Shown: piece by piece, positions 33,917 through 43,452 of the stretch
Layout: the number at the start of each line of letters is the position of its first letter
Numbering within the stretch: position 1 is the stretch's first letter
The notes under the pieces: generated by a model
Told to the model about the DNA's origin: nothing
The model's input: the letters and a program-made list of their open reading frames with translations, nothing else
The model's database searches: none
Translations under genes and position numbers: made by a program
Origin: JAHKLT01 sp046197865
GTDB taxonomy: Archaea > Methanobacteriota > Methanobacteria > Methanobacteriales > Methanobacteriaceae
Reading direction: 5' to 3'
Length of the DNA stretch: 64,000 bases
Assembly (NCBI RefSeq): GCF_046197865.1
Contig: NZ_CP166990.1
Location: 1,116,001 to 1,180,000, forward strand

Positions 33917-34069
33917 TTATTTCTTTTTCATTTCAGTATAACCGCATTTACCACAAGCAACTCTATCTTTATGGTCTGCCATAAAAACACCATCAGAACA
34001 ACGTGGGCAAATTTGGTTTTTTCTTTCGATTTTATCTCCATCTACTTTGTAAAGATTAGATACTTTCAT
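33917..34069 (-). CDS. rps27ae: Small ribosomal subunit protein eS31 (S27ae)
   Basis: This 50-residue zinc-finger ribosomal protein begins MKVSNLYKVDGDKIERKNQI and has the Cys pairs CPRCSDG and CGKCGYTE. It is the last ribosomal gene of the minus-strand cluster and lies 12 nt after rps24e. In eukaryotes the homolog is fused to ubiquitin; here it stands alone, as usual in archaea. Confidence 0.95.
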   Translation of the reverse strand: MKVSNLYKVDGDKIERKNQICPRCSDGVFMADHKDRVACGKCGYTEMKKK

Positions 34070-34081
34070 ATTAAAAACTCC

Positions 34082-34429
34082 TTATTCTTCAGCTTCTGTC
34101 TCTTCTTCGACAGGAGCTTCTTCAGCTTCTTCTTCAACAGGTTCTTCTTCTGGTTCAGCATTTTTTGCAATTACACTTTCAGTTTCAATATAATCTAAAT
34201 CATCTTTAGTATTATAAACTTTTGCATAACCTAAAGCTTTAGCTTCACCAAAGTGAGGTTGAAGTGAATCAATAACAATCAAATTTTTTTTAGTATTTAA
34301 TAAAGCTATTAATTTACTTTTAACATCTAATATTTTAGGAGTAGCTTCTCCTTCATAATCACAAACGAATTTTACTTCATTTCTATTTAAAACCTTGTTA
34401 TCTTTTTGATTAATAATATCAATTTCCAT
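34082..34429 (-). CDS. rps24e: Small ribosomal subunit protein eS24
   Basis: This 115-residue protein begins MEIDIINQKDNKVLNRNEVK and contains the family segment LIVIDSLQPHFGEAKALGYA. The C-terminal 25 residues are a low-complexity acidic extension (EEEPVEEEAEEAPVEE), longer than in most archaeal S24e proteins. It lies between the dephospho-CoA kinase and rps27ae genes, 13 nt from each. Confidence 0.95.
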   Translation of the reverse strand: MEIDIINQKDNKVLNRNEVKFVCDYEGEATPKILDVKSKLIALLNTKKNLIVIDSLQPHFGEAKALGYAKVYNTKDDLDYIETESVIAKNAEPEEEPVEEEAEEAPVEEETEAEE

Positions 34430-34442
34430 ATTTAAAACCTCT

Positions 34443-34943
34443 TTAAAGTTTTGTAAAATTATTTAAAATATTTTCTGCTTTATTTTTGACATCAGAAACT
34501 TTTAATAGAACTAAACCTTCATTAGGTTGTCCATAAGCAATAGTAGTTTCATCTGGTGCAATTAAAATACATGGTAAAACAGCAAGATCTTCTTCACCAT
34601 CAACAACAATCAAATGATGATTATCATTATTAATTGCTGAATTTATAGCAGTATCTATGGTTTCCCATAAATTTTCAGTAATAAATCCAGACGGGTTTTT
34701 TGCATTATAAAGTAGCTCTGATTTTATAATTTTATAATCATGATTTTTTCTTTGAATAAGATTATCAATAATACTCAAATTTGGGTATATATTATTTTGA
34801 ATTAAATTATTTAAAGTTGCATCACCAACTGATATAAAAAATTCTGATTTTTTAATTTCTGGAATTGCATCTTCAAAAGATGGATATAGCTTACCCATAG
34901 GGGCTTTAAGCTCATCAATCACTTCATTATTAATTTTATACAA
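34443..34943 (-). CDS. GTP-dependent dephospho-CoA kinase (DUF359)
   Basis: This 166-residue protein is of the DUF359 family, shown in Thermococcus to be a GTP-dependent dephospho-CoA kinase, the last step of archaeal CoA synthesis. Recognisable segments are FFISVGDATLNNLIQNN, LIVVDGEEDLAVLPCILIAP and YGQPNEGLVLLKV. It is embedded in the ribosomal/RNA-polymerase cluster between spt4 and rps24e, a conserved archaeal arrangement. The pantoate kinase of the same pathway is at 14594. Confidence 0.85.
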   Translation of the reverse strand: MYKINNEVIDELKAPMGKLYPSFEDAIPEIKKSEFFISVGDATLNNLIQNNIYPNLSIIDNLIQRKNHDYKIIKSELLYNAKNPSGFITENLWETIDTAINSAINNDNHHLIVVDGEEDLAVLPCILIAPDETTIAYGQPNEGLVLLKVSDVKNKAENILNNFTKL

Positions 34944-34960
34944 AATTATACCTCTTTAAT

Positions 34961-35137
34961 TTATCTTACCCTTAGGCAATATTCCCCAGCTAAAGTAATT
35001 CCAAGTTCTTTAGCAACATCAGATTGGTCAGGATCAGTTATAATTAAAAGTCCGCTCCAATTAGAACTAGTAGGATTATTACAAACTGGACAGCGTTCTT
35101 TTGAGCTAATTAATTTACAAGAAGTACATGCATTCAT
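34961..35137 (-). CDS. spt4: Transcription elongation factor Spt4 (RpoE'')
   Basis: This 58-residue zinc protein reads MNACTSCKLISSKERCPVCN at the start and ends TLAGEYCLRVR. The four Cys (CTSC, CPVC) bind zinc. Spt4 pairs with Spt5 to raise RNA polymerase processivity. Its ATG overlaps the rpoE stop (ATGA), the usual rpoE'-rpoE'' coupling. Confidence 0.95.
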   Translation of the reverse strand: MNACTSCKLISSKERCPVCNNPTSSNWSGLLIITDPDQSDVAKELGITLAGEYCLRVR

Positions 35138-35691
35138 TTTTTAGCCTTCCTTTTAGCTTCTTCTATCCATTCAAATCTACCTAATCCATTTTGTCTCATA
35201 GTAAGACCGATTTTAGTGTTCTTAGTAGAGTTATCTTTAAGACTAATAGCAACAATTCTAGATCTGACAAGATCCCCTTCATCTAATGTTTTATTAGATT
35301 CTTTAGCTATTAATGCTCCTCTTTTAGCATCATAATTAATATAATCATCAGTTACTTGAGAAACATGAACTAAACCATCCATAGGACCTATTCTAACAAA
35401 AGCTCCAAATTCAGCTATTTCAATAACTTCTCCATCAATAATTTCTTGTTGTTCAGGCTTAAAAAATATAGCTTTAAAAACAACACTATGATAAGAAGCA
35501 CCATCACCCATAATGAGTTTCCCTTCACCAATTTCATCTATTTCATTAACATTAACAAGTAAACCTAAGTTCTTATCTAAAGAACCATTATAAGCTTCAT
35601 TTAATGTTTGAATAGCTACTTCTTCAAGAGGATCTTCGAATCTAGATGGCGGAATTCTTACTGTGTCCTCAATTGTAGTCATGTAATACAA
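35134..35691 (-). CDS. rpoE: DNA-directed RNA polymerase subunit Rpo7 (RpoE')
   Basis: This 185-residue homolog of eukaryotic Rpb7 forms the polymerase stalk with RpoF. It starts MYYMTTIEDTVRIPPSRFED and has a C-terminal S1-like OB fold, IAEFGAFVRIGPMDGLVHVS. The tail QNGLGRFEWIEEAKRKAKK is basic. It overlaps spt4 by 4 nt and follows ppa by 15 nt. Confidence 0.95.
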   Translation of the reverse strand: MYYMTTIEDTVRIPPSRFEDPLEEVAIQTLNEAYNGSLDKNLGLLVNVNEIDEIGEGKLIMGDGASYHSVVFKAIFFKPEQQEIIDGEVIEIAEFGAFVRIGPMDGLVHVSQVTDDYINYDAKRGALIAKESNKTLDEGDLVRSRIVAISLKDNSTKNTKIGLTMRQNGLGRFEWIEEAKRKAKK

Positions 35692-35706
35692 GTTAATCCC
35701 TCAAAT

Positions 35707-36231
35707 TTAAAATTTTTCTTTATACATTTCTAAAGAAAGAATTAATTCTTCTTTAGCAGCTTTAGCATCTTCCCATCCTAAAACTTCTACTTCTTTTCCT
35801 TCAAGATTTTTATAAATACTGAAGAAATGTTCAATTTCCCTTAATAAATGTTTAGGAACATCACTAATGTCGTTTACATCAGCAAATCTAGGATCATCTA
35901 CAGGCACAGATAAAATCTTATAATCTTTATCTCCACCATCAATCATACCCATAATTCCAATAGGTCTTGCTTCAATAACACATCCTGGAAAAGTTTCTTG
36001 TTCCATTAAAACAAGAATGTCCATTGGATCTCCATCAAAGTAAGTTGATTTTGGAATAAAACCATAATCAGCAGGATAATGGACAGGAGAATATAAAACT
36101 CTATCTAATATAAATGATTCTTTGTCTTTATCATATTCATATTTGTTTCTAGAACCTTTAGGAACCTCAATAACAGCTGTAACAACATCTGGTATATTAG
36201 TACCAGGTTCAAGATCTTTCCATAGATTCAT
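35707..36231 (-). CDS. ppa: Inorganic pyrophosphatase
   Basis: This 174-residue class I soluble pyrophosphatase hydrolyses PPi to phosphate, driving biosynthesis. Family signature DYGFIPKSTYFDGDPMDILV contains the catalytic Asp cluster; EVPKGSRNKYEYDKDKE is at the N-terminus. It sits in the ribosomal/translation cluster between the PIN gene and rpoE. Confidence 0.95.
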   Translation of the reverse strand: MNLWKDLEPGTNIPDVVTAVIEVPKGSRNKYEYDKDKESFILDRVLYSPVHYPADYGFIPKSTYFDGDPMDILVLMEQETFPGCVIEARPIGIMGMIDGGDKDYKILSVPVDDPRFADVNDISDVPKHLLREIEHFFSIYKNLEGKEVEVLGWEDAKAAKEELILSLEMYKEKF

Positions 36232-36271
36232 TTTTTCACCAAATATATTTTTAATAAATTATTATAATAAA

Positions 36272-36663
36272 TCATAGCTTTCCATCAATACTTATATATC
36301 TTTTTTGTCTTAAATATGCAACTACAATTCCTTTTGCTTTTGCACGTTTTCTAAGTTCAATATCATTAGTAGCTAAGATTTTTGAAATTCTAATTAAAGC
36401 ATCATCAACAGATTCATTGTCTTTTAAAGGAATATCTTTTATTTTAATAGAAGGCGAATTAGTAATTTTTAAAGCCAAATTTGCATTTACCCTAATTTTG
36501 CTTTTCTTATTATTTTTTAACCCAATCAATTCATCAATGACAAATTGAGGAGTAATTAAATCATAACCAGGTAAAGCTTTTTCAAGTTCATCTATTATAT
36601 CAATATTGAACTGAAAGGGAATCATGAAAAATTTGTATCAATTACTACTTCTTTAATCTCCAT
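36272..36663 (-). CDS. PIN-domain nuclease (Fcf1/Nob1-like), frameshifted near the N-terminus
   Basis: A long frame from ATG 36625 gives 117 residues (MIPFQFNIDIIDELEKALPG and on) that lack the first catalytic Asp of a PIN domain. The missing start is present just upstream in another frame: ATG 36663 encodes MEIKEVVIDTNF, exactly the strand-1 motif, before a TGA. Adding one T to the T5 run at 36627-36631 would restore VIDTNFFMIPFQFN in one frame. ATG 36663 lies 15 nt after the aIF2-gamma stop. Either a real frameshift, programmed slippage or a sequence error. PIN proteins in this position are conserved in archaea and may act in rRNA processing. Confidence 0.75.
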
Positions 36664-36677
36664 ATTATCCCTTTAAA

Positions 36678-37892
36678 TTATTGAATAATTCCATATCCTA
36701 TTAATCTCCAACGAGCTCCAACTCTACGACTTAATGCAACTCTATCCCCTTTGCTTGCACAAACTGGTAATTTAAGAGATACATTAATTTTATTTTTTTT
36801 AGTTGAAGTAACAACACCAACAGTAGTAGTAGTTCCACAATTAATCATTAAAGGTTCTTTAAGTTTAATAGGAGCAACGTCCTTTTCTTCTTTAGTACCT
36901 ACAACACGATCAAGTAAATGAGCTTCCATATCAAAACTATGGAGAACATCAGGTAAGGAACCTACTTTTCCAGCTACTGAACCAGATAATGAATCAGCTT
37001 TTGTTAGTGAAGGATCTAATTTAGTAGCTACACCAATTAATCCACCAGGACCAATTTTTTCTACATCTTCACCATTAGCATTTAATCCAATAATTTCAGA
37101 AGTTAAACTTATCCATTCATTATTGTTATTAATACCTGGGCGAATTTCGATTTCACCACCAACTTTAAGAGTACCTTGAATTAAAGTTCCTCCAATTACT
37201 CCCCCTTTGATAGCATCAGGTCTAGAACCTGGTTTGTTAATATCAAAAGATCTTGCAACATGCATTAAAGGAGATTTTCTGGAACTTCTTTTTGGTGTTT
37301 TGATTTTTTTATTAATTGTATCAATTAATATATCAATATTTGCACCTTGTTGTGCTGAAACTGGAATGATAGGTGCATCTTCAGCACATGTACCTTTAAC
37401 AAATTCTTTGATTTCATCATAGCTTTCAATAGCTCTTTCTTTAGAAACAATGTCTATTTTATTTTGAACAACAATAACGTCTTTAACACCAATAACATCA
37501 AGAGCCATTAAATGTTCTTTAGTTTGAGGTTGCGGACAATATTCATTTGCAGCTATAACTAAAACTGCACCGTCCATTATAGCAGCTCCAGACAACATAG
37601 TTGCCATTAGAGTTTCATGCCCTGGAGCATCAACAAAAGAAACCTTTCTTAATAATTCAGTTTTTTTACCACAGTTTTCACAAATTTCAGATGTAGTATA
37701 ACATAAAGGTTCTTCACAATCCTCACATTTCCTAAATTCGATATCAGCATAACCTAAACGAATGGAAATTCCTCTTTTTGTTTCTTCACTATGGGTATCT
37801 GTCCAGATTCCTGATAAAGCTTTAGTAAGAGTTGTCTTACCATGGTCTACATGACCTACTAAACCAATGTTTACATCAGATTGTACTTTCAC
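36678..37892 (-). CDS. eif2g: Translation initiation factor aIF2 gamma subunit
   Basis: This 404-residue GTPase brings initiator tRNA to the small subunit. The G1 motif is GHVDHGKTTLTKAL, G3 is DAPGHETLM, G4 is QNKIDIV, and a zinc knuckle CEDCEEPLCYTTSEICENCG lies in the G domain. The C-terminal beta-barrel ends RVGARWRLIGYGII. It is between rps6e and the PIN gene in the conserved cluster. Confidence 0.96.
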   Translation of the reverse strand: MKVQSDVNIGLVGHVDHGKTTLTKALSGIWTDTHSEETKRGISIRLGYADIEFRKCEDCEEPLCYTTSEICENCGKKTELLRKVSFVDAPGHETLMATMLSGAAIMDGAVLVIAANEYCPQPQTKEHLMALDVIGVKDVIVVQNKIDIVSKERAIESYDEIKEFVKGTCAEDAPIIPVSAQQGANIDILIDTINKKIKTPKRSSRKSPLMHVARSFDINKPGSRPDAIKGGVIGGTLIQGTLKVGGEIEIRPGINNNNEWISLTSEIIGLNANGEDVEKIGPGGLIGVATKLDPSLTKADSLSGSVAGKVGSLPDVLHSFDMEAHLLDRVVGTKEEKDVAPIKLKEPLMINCGTTTTVGVVTSTKKNKINVSLKLPVCASKGDRVALSRRVGARWRLIGYGIIQ

Positions 37893-37942
37893 AGATTACA
37901 CCTTTTTATTTTAATTCTGATTAAAGTAGAAAAATAGCTAAT

Positions 37943-38329
37943 CTATTCTTCTGCTTCATCATCAGCATTTAATATATCAGCAATTTTTTTCTTACCTGCT
38001 GATACAACAATAGTATTAATTTGAACTATATCATCAGATATAGTATTACCTCTAACGGTTTTTCTTCTTTTAACTCCTTTAGCTTTAGGTTTATAACCTA
38101 TGCCGCCAGATAATAAACTTTTAATTCTCCTAGAACCAGGAACATCATTTTTCATAGTAAAACCGTTTTTATCACTGCCACCAGTGATTTTTAAGTCATA
38201 ACCATCTAAGCCTAAGACTCCACCATCAAAATCATCACCAATAGTCAAACCAATGAGATCTTTATTAGTATCATCAAATTCTACTTGATAGCTTTCGTTT
38301 TTATCAGAGACAACAACTTTAAATACCAT
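37943..38329 (-). CDS. rps6e: Small ribosomal subunit protein eS6
   Basis: This 128-residue protein begins MVFKVVVSDKNESYQVEFDD and contains GLDGYDLKITGGSDKNGFTM and RRIKSLLSGGIGYKPKAKGV, the S6e core. A good GGAGGAAAA site precedes it. It is shorter than eukaryotic S6, lacking the phosphorylated tail. It lies between infB (aIF5B) and eif2g. Confidence 0.95.
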   Translation of the reverse strand: MVFKVVVSDKNESYQVEFDDTNKDLIGLTIGDDFDGGVLGLDGYDLKITGGSDKNGFTMKNDVPGSRRIKSLLSGGIGYKPKAKGVKRRKTVRGNTISDDIVQINTIVVSAGKKKIADILNADDEAEE

Positions 38330-38368
38330 GGTATTTTCCTCCTTTAATTTGTTTATTATTAATTATAA

Positions 38369-40159
38369 TTATTCAAAAAGCCCAAAAGCTCCCCAATCAG
38401 GGTCTTGTTTACGTTTAATTTCAACAAATTCTTGAAGCGTTTGAATTTCATCTTCAGATAATTTATCTGCAAATTCTCTTTCAACATATTTATAATGTTT
38501 TTCAGGAATATCAATATAAAGTTCATCGCCTTCATCAAAATGTTTACCTACAATAGCATCTTTAATAGCCATAGCAACCCTATCACCTTTTGATATTGAT
38601 GGTAAGGTATCACCCTTATCTTCCATACTTAAAATAGTACCAACAACTTCATCATCAGCATTAATAACTTTTTGATTTTGTTTAACAGTACCACTAATTA
38701 CTTCAATACCAACAATTGCAGGTTTACTTTGACGGAAAGTTAACTTAGGCAAAGACATAAACTTTCCAGGCTTAACAATGTTATCATAAACATTTTTACG
38801 CTTTTCTTCTTCTTTATCATTAATCCATTCTTCATATTCTTCAATGATCTTATAAATAACATCACCAGAGAATAGTTGAATGTCTGATGCATCTAAATCT
38901 TCTTCACAATTTGTTAAAACTTTTACATTAAAAGCAACGATTGCTCCATGCAGTTCGTTTTCTTTTTGAGCTATAGATGAGTTTATAATATCACGACGAT
39001 TAACATCACCAATTTCTGCTGAACGAATTGGAACATTTAAATCACGGAATAGCTTTACCATAGCTTCTAGAGAACCTAAGGTATCTGCTTTAATTAATAT
39101 TCCTTCACTTTCAGTATCAATAGCAATGTCTTCCACTTCTTTTAATATTTCAGTTTCAGCATCGTCTTTATCACTTAAAACTCTAAGTGGTGAACCAGAA
39201 ACAACATCATCTAAGTTAGGAGCAGCTATTTTAATTCCTGCAGCTGCAACAACTTCATCGACTTTTTTAAATTTCTTTTTAGAATCCCTCATTTCTTCTA
39301 AAGGTAATGGTTTTAATAATGATCTAATATTAGTTATTAAAACATCATTAGAAGATACCATAAGACCAATTTCATCATTTTTCCTTAAGACACCATCATA
39401 AATTATTGAATCAATAGTAATACCTAATCCTGTTTCTTCTTTAATTTCCAAAACAGTTCCTTTAGCAGGAGCATCTTCTTGAATTTGTAATTGTTCAGTC
39501 AAATATTCTTGAGCTAAACCAAGAAGCATAGCTATTAATTCTATAATTCCTTCACCAGTTTTAGCACTAATAGGTATTATACTAATTTGAGAAGCAAAAT
39601 TACTTATCCTATCAAATCTCTCAGATTGGAAACCTTCTTTATGAAGAGTTCCTACAAGTTCATAGATTTTATTATCTAATTCTTGTTTAACACTTTGAGC
39701 TTGATGAGGAAAAGTTTCACTAAAAGAAGCATTTTCTTTTGAATCCCATCCAAATATTCTATCAACTTTATTAGCTGCAACAATAAATGGAGTTTTATAC
39801 ATTTTCAAAATATTTAATGCTTCAAGAGTTTGAGGTTTGAATCCTTCATTAATATCTACTATTAAAATAGCTAAATCAGCAAGAGCTCCACCACGTTTTC
39901 TTAAAGTAGTGAATGCTGCATGTCCTGGAGTGTCTATAAAAAATAATCCTGGAATTGTATCTTTAATAGTCAATTTTTGAATAAAATCTCCGCAAATAGC
40001 ATCAATTGTATCAATCGGTATTTCAGTAGCACCAATATGTTGAGTAATACCACCAGCTTCTCTATCAGCTATAGTACTTCCTCTAATAAAATCTAATAAA
40101 GATGTTTTACCATGGTCTACATGACCCAAAACTGATACAATAGGGGATCTAATTTTCAT
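38369..40159 (-). CDS. infB: Translation initiation factor aIF5B (IF2-like)
   Basis: This 596-residue GTPase promotes subunit joining. G1 is GHVDHGKTSLLDFIRGSTIA, G3 DTPGHAAF, G4 NKVDRI. The remaining parts match the archaeal/eukaryotic IF5B domain order, ending KQDPDWGAFGLFE. No intein interrupts the G domain. It lies 2 nt downstream of ndk in the conserved cluster. Confidence 0.96.
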   Translation of the reverse strand: MKIRSPIVSVLGHVDHGKTSLLDFIRGSTIADREAGGITQHIGATEIPIDTIDAICGDFIQKLTIKDTIPGLFFIDTPGHAAFTTLRKRGGALADLAILIVDINEGFKPQTLEALNILKMYKTPFIVAANKVDRIFGWDSKENASFSETFPHQAQSVKQELDNKIYELVGTLHKEGFQSERFDRISNFASQISIIPISAKTGEGIIELIAMLLGLAQEYLTEQLQIQEDAPAKGTVLEIKEETGLGITIDSIIYDGVLRKNDEIGLMVSSNDVLITNIRSLLKPLPLEEMRDSKKKFKKVDEVVAAAGIKIAAPNLDDVVSGSPLRVLSDKDDAETEILKEVEDIAIDTESEGILIKADTLGSLEAMVKLFRDLNVPIRSAEIGDVNRRDIINSSIAQKENELHGAIVAFNVKVLTNCEEDLDASDIQLFSGDVIYKIIEEYEEWINDKEEEKRKNVYDNIVKPGKFMSLPKLTFRQSKPAIVGIEVISGTVKQNQKVINADDEVVGTILSMEDKGDTLPSISKGDRVAMAIKDAIVGKHFDEGDELYIDIPEKHYKYVEREFADKLSEDEIQTLQEFVEIKRKQDPDWGAFGLFE

Positions 40160-40161
40160 AA

Positions 40162-40614
40162 TTATTCATAAAGCCAAATATTGTCTGTTATTTCGTAGTC
40201 ACAAATTTCTTCTTCATTGAAAAAGAGATTGATTTCGCGTTTTGCAGATTCTGGAGCATCTGAAGCATGGATGATATTTCTTCCCATATCCATTGCATAA
40301 TCTCCACGAATTGTTCCAAGATCAGCTTCTTTAGGATTTGTAGCACCTACAATTTTCCTAATTAAACTAATTGCATCATCACCTTCAATAACCATAGCAA
40401 GTGATGGAGATGATATAATATATGAAACTAAATCATTGAAAAACGGTTTATCACTATGTTCTCCATAATGAGTTTTAGCTAAATCTTCATTAATATGAAT
40501 TAACTTCATAGCTACAATTTTAAGACCTTTTTCTTCAAATCTGGTCAAGACTTTGCCCATAAGGCGTCTTGCAACAGCATCTGGTTTCATCATTACAAAA
40601 CTTTTTTCAATCAT
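40162..40614 (-). CDS. ndk: Nucleoside diphosphate kinase
   Basis: This 150-residue enzyme equalises nucleoside triphosphate pools. It starts MIEKSFVMMKPDAVARRLMG and contains the catalytic His in RNIIHASDAPESAKREINLF. Length is standard. Its ATG overlaps the rpl24e stop (ATGA), as is usual in archaeal clusters. Confidence 0.96.
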   Translation of the reverse strand: MIEKSFVMMKPDAVARRLMGKVLTRFEEKGLKIVAMKLIHINEDLAKTHYGEHSDKPFFNDLVSYIISSPSLAMVIEGDDAISLIRKIVGATNPKEADLGTIRGDYAMDMGRNIIHASDAPESAKREINLFFNEEEICDYEITDNIWLYE

Positions 40615-40772
40615 TCTTTAACCCATTTGACTTTTCTTGGTACTCTACCAAGTTGAATCATGTTTTTTTCGCATTTACTGCCACAAAAAAAATAAATAGA
40701 ACCGTCTTTCTTGACATACATCTTTCCAGTACCTTCATCTATTTCTTTATTACAGAATGAACAAGTTCTCAT
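40611..40772 (-). CDS. rpl24e: Large ribosomal subunit protein eL24
   Basis: This 53-residue zinc-binding ribosomal protein begins MRTCSFCNKEIDEGTGKMYV and continues IYFFCGSKCEKNM, giving four Cys ligands. It overlaps ndk by 4 nt and follows rps28e by 23 nt. It is the short archaeal form without the eukaryotic extension. Confidence 0.95.
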   Translation of the reverse strand: MRTCSFCNKEIDEGTGKMYVKKDGSIYFFCGSKCEKNMIQLGRVPRKVKWVKE

Positions 40773-40795
40773 TTACATACACCTTCTATAGTAGA

Positions 40796-41002
40796 TTAAG
40801 GAGTCCTAATTTCCTTAGCTTCCCTAATTGTATCAAGCAACATTAAAATGTCTCCTTCTCTTACAGGACCCATAATGTTTCTTGTTAAAATTCTACCTTT
40901 ATCTCTTCCATCTAAGATTCTGCATTTAATTTGCATAACCTCACCAGTCATTCCAGTTCTTTTAAGAACTTCAATGACTTCAGCTGGAGTTCCTTCTTCC
41001 AT
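40796..41002 (-). CDS. rps28e: Small ribosomal subunit protein eS28
   Basis: This 68-residue OB-fold protein has the family segment GMTGEVMQIKCRILDGRDKG and ends LMLLDTIREAKEIRTP. It is 29 nt downstream of rpl7ae and upstream of rpl24e, the conserved archaeal order. The N-terminal MEEGTPAEVIEVLKRTG is typical. Confidence 0.95.
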   Translation of the reverse strand: MEEGTPAEVIEVLKRTGMTGEVMQIKCRILDGRDKGRILTRNIMGPVREGDILMLLDTIREAKEIRTP

Positions 41003-41031
41003 CTAAATCACCTTAAGACAATCAAAAAAGA

Positions 41032-41400
41032 TTATTCTTTAAGTTCTGCGACTTTTTCAACGATTTCTTTTACTGACTCTTCAGCATCCCCAGCATTTAC
41101 GATACAAGCAGAAGCAGTACCAACGCTTAAACCAGCAGCTCCACCAACTTTTTCTTTAGTAGCTAAATATACGAAAGGAATTTCCTTTTCTTCAGCTAAA
41201 ACAGGAATATGAGCTACAATTTCTTCAGGATCAACATCTTCAGCTATTACAACAAGAGCTGCGTCTCCTCTTTCAATAAATTTGGTAACCTCGTTGGTTC
41301 CTTTTGCTACTTTACCAGTATTTTTTGCGATTTCTAATGCTTCTTCTGCCTGATTTGCAATTTCTTCAGGTGTGTCAAATTTTACATAAACTTTTGCCAT
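41032..41400 (-). CDS. rpl7ae: Ribosomal/sRNP protein L7Ae
   Basis: This 122-residue protein binds kink-turns in 23S rRNA, C/D and H/ACA guide RNAs and RNase P. It begins MAKVYVKFDTPEEIANQAEE and contains TGKVAKGTNEVTKFIERGDA. I chose ATG 41400 because GGAGG lies 8 nt before it; the frame stays open 7 codons further upstream without a better site. It heads the minus-strand translation cluster. A candidate kink-turn sits in its leader (41417-41440), suggesting autoregulation. Confidence 0.95.
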   Translation of the reverse strand: MAKVYVKFDTPEEIANQAEEALEIAKNTGKVAKGTNEVTKFIERGDAALVVIAEDVDPEEIVAHIPVLAEEKEIPFVYLATKEKVGGAAGLSVGTASACIVNAGDAEESVKEIVEKVAELKE

Positions 41401-41416
41401 TTTATTTACCTCCTTT

Positions 41417-41440
41417 TTCATCTGGCTATGCCATCCATCG
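41417..41440 (-). promoter_or_regulatory. Candidate kink-turn in the L7Ae mRNA leader
   Basis: On the minus strand the leader reads GGA, then hairpin UGGC-AUA-GCCA, then GAU-GA. A stem flanked by GA on one side and a three-nucleotide bulge plus GA on the other is the arrangement of a kink-turn. The GGAGG site for L7Ae follows about 5 nt later. L7Ae is known in other archaea to bind such leaders and repress itself. The outer stem looks weak here, so the call is tentative. Confidence 0.35.
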
Positions 41441-41814
41441 GCAAATATTACAACTATAATATAGCTATAATACCAAAAAGTAATTACAATAGTAATTACA
41501 CTAATTATTAGTTTAATAATTAGTTAAATCTACTAATTCTTGAATATAATCATATATCACTAAATATAATCCCAATTAATTTGAAAAAAGACGGGATTAA
41601 ACTTTCAATATAAATATTTCTGAATTTTGATTATTAGCTATGCTAAAAATAAAATTTAGTAATTAATGAAATAATTCTAGAGAACTAGACAATAATTGAT
41701 ATATATTTTATTATTTATAAAGGTATTGAAAATTAGTATTAAAAAAATTAAAAAATAAGCAATAGTAAAACTATATGAGCTTTACTTAAAATTTAAAAAA
41801 GAAAAAATATTAAT
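41441..41814. other. Intergenic region between L7Ae promoter and histone gene end
   Basis: It holds the likely L7Ae cluster promoter (TATAGCTATATTATAG, 41457-41472, with a predicted start near the kink-turn) and the 3' flank of the histone gene. An inverted pair TTGAAA / TTTCAA (about 41581-41608) encloses a GC-richer GACGGGATT. No open frame with a ribosome-binding site and no tRNA was found. Confidence 0.4.
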
Positions 41815-42018
41815 TTAGCAAGTTTTAGTTGCTAATTTAATATCTTCAGCTTTAACGGTTTTTCTACCAGCATGACGTGCAAATCCAACAGCTTTAGTAG
41901 CCATTTTTTCTCCACATTCTTCGATAGCTTCTGCTAATGCAATTTTAGCATCATCGCTGATTCTTTTAGCACCAGCATTTTTTAAAATTCTCCCTACAGG
42001 AGCGATTGGTAATTCCAT
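41815..42018 (-). CDS. Archaeal histone (HMf/HMt-like)
   Basis: From ATG 42018 (GAGGTGTTAATT site) this is a 67-residue histone: MELPIAPVGRILKNAGAKRI, then SDDAKIALAEAIEECGEKMA and GFARHAGRKTVKAEDIKLAT. It wraps DNA as dimers that stack into longer polymers. The open frame continues upstream but that part is AT-rich and lacks a site, so the short form is correct. Confidence 0.95.
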   Translation of the reverse strand: MELPIAPVGRILKNAGAKRISDDAKIALAEAIEECGEKMATKAVGFARHAGRKTVKAEDIKLATKTC

Positions 42019-42251
42019 AATTAACACCTCGTATTTTGTAATACTAAATGTATTTTTTATTATATATAAATATATTGATTTTATAACCTTAATTTTAGAT
42101 AAGTTATACACTTTGATAATGTATGTTTTTATCATCACTAATGAAATTTTATAATATAAAATATGTTACACATTATCAATCATTTTAAAAAATATATAGT
42201 TGCATCATAATATTTTGATATTAAAGAAAAAATAAAATAAAAATAAAAAAA

Positions 42252-43448
<1,197 letters not shown>

Positions 43449-43452
43449 ATAA

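Noticed and set aside
33971..34198. Plus-strand Phe-rich frame in the S24e/S27ae region
   Set aside because: It is antisense to the acidic Glu-rich tail of S24e and to S27ae, which are clearly coding.
42019..42138. Upstream extension of the histone frame
   Set aside because: The extension is AT-rich, lacks a ribosome-binding site and is not part of the histone fold; the ATG at 42018 has GAGGTG before it.
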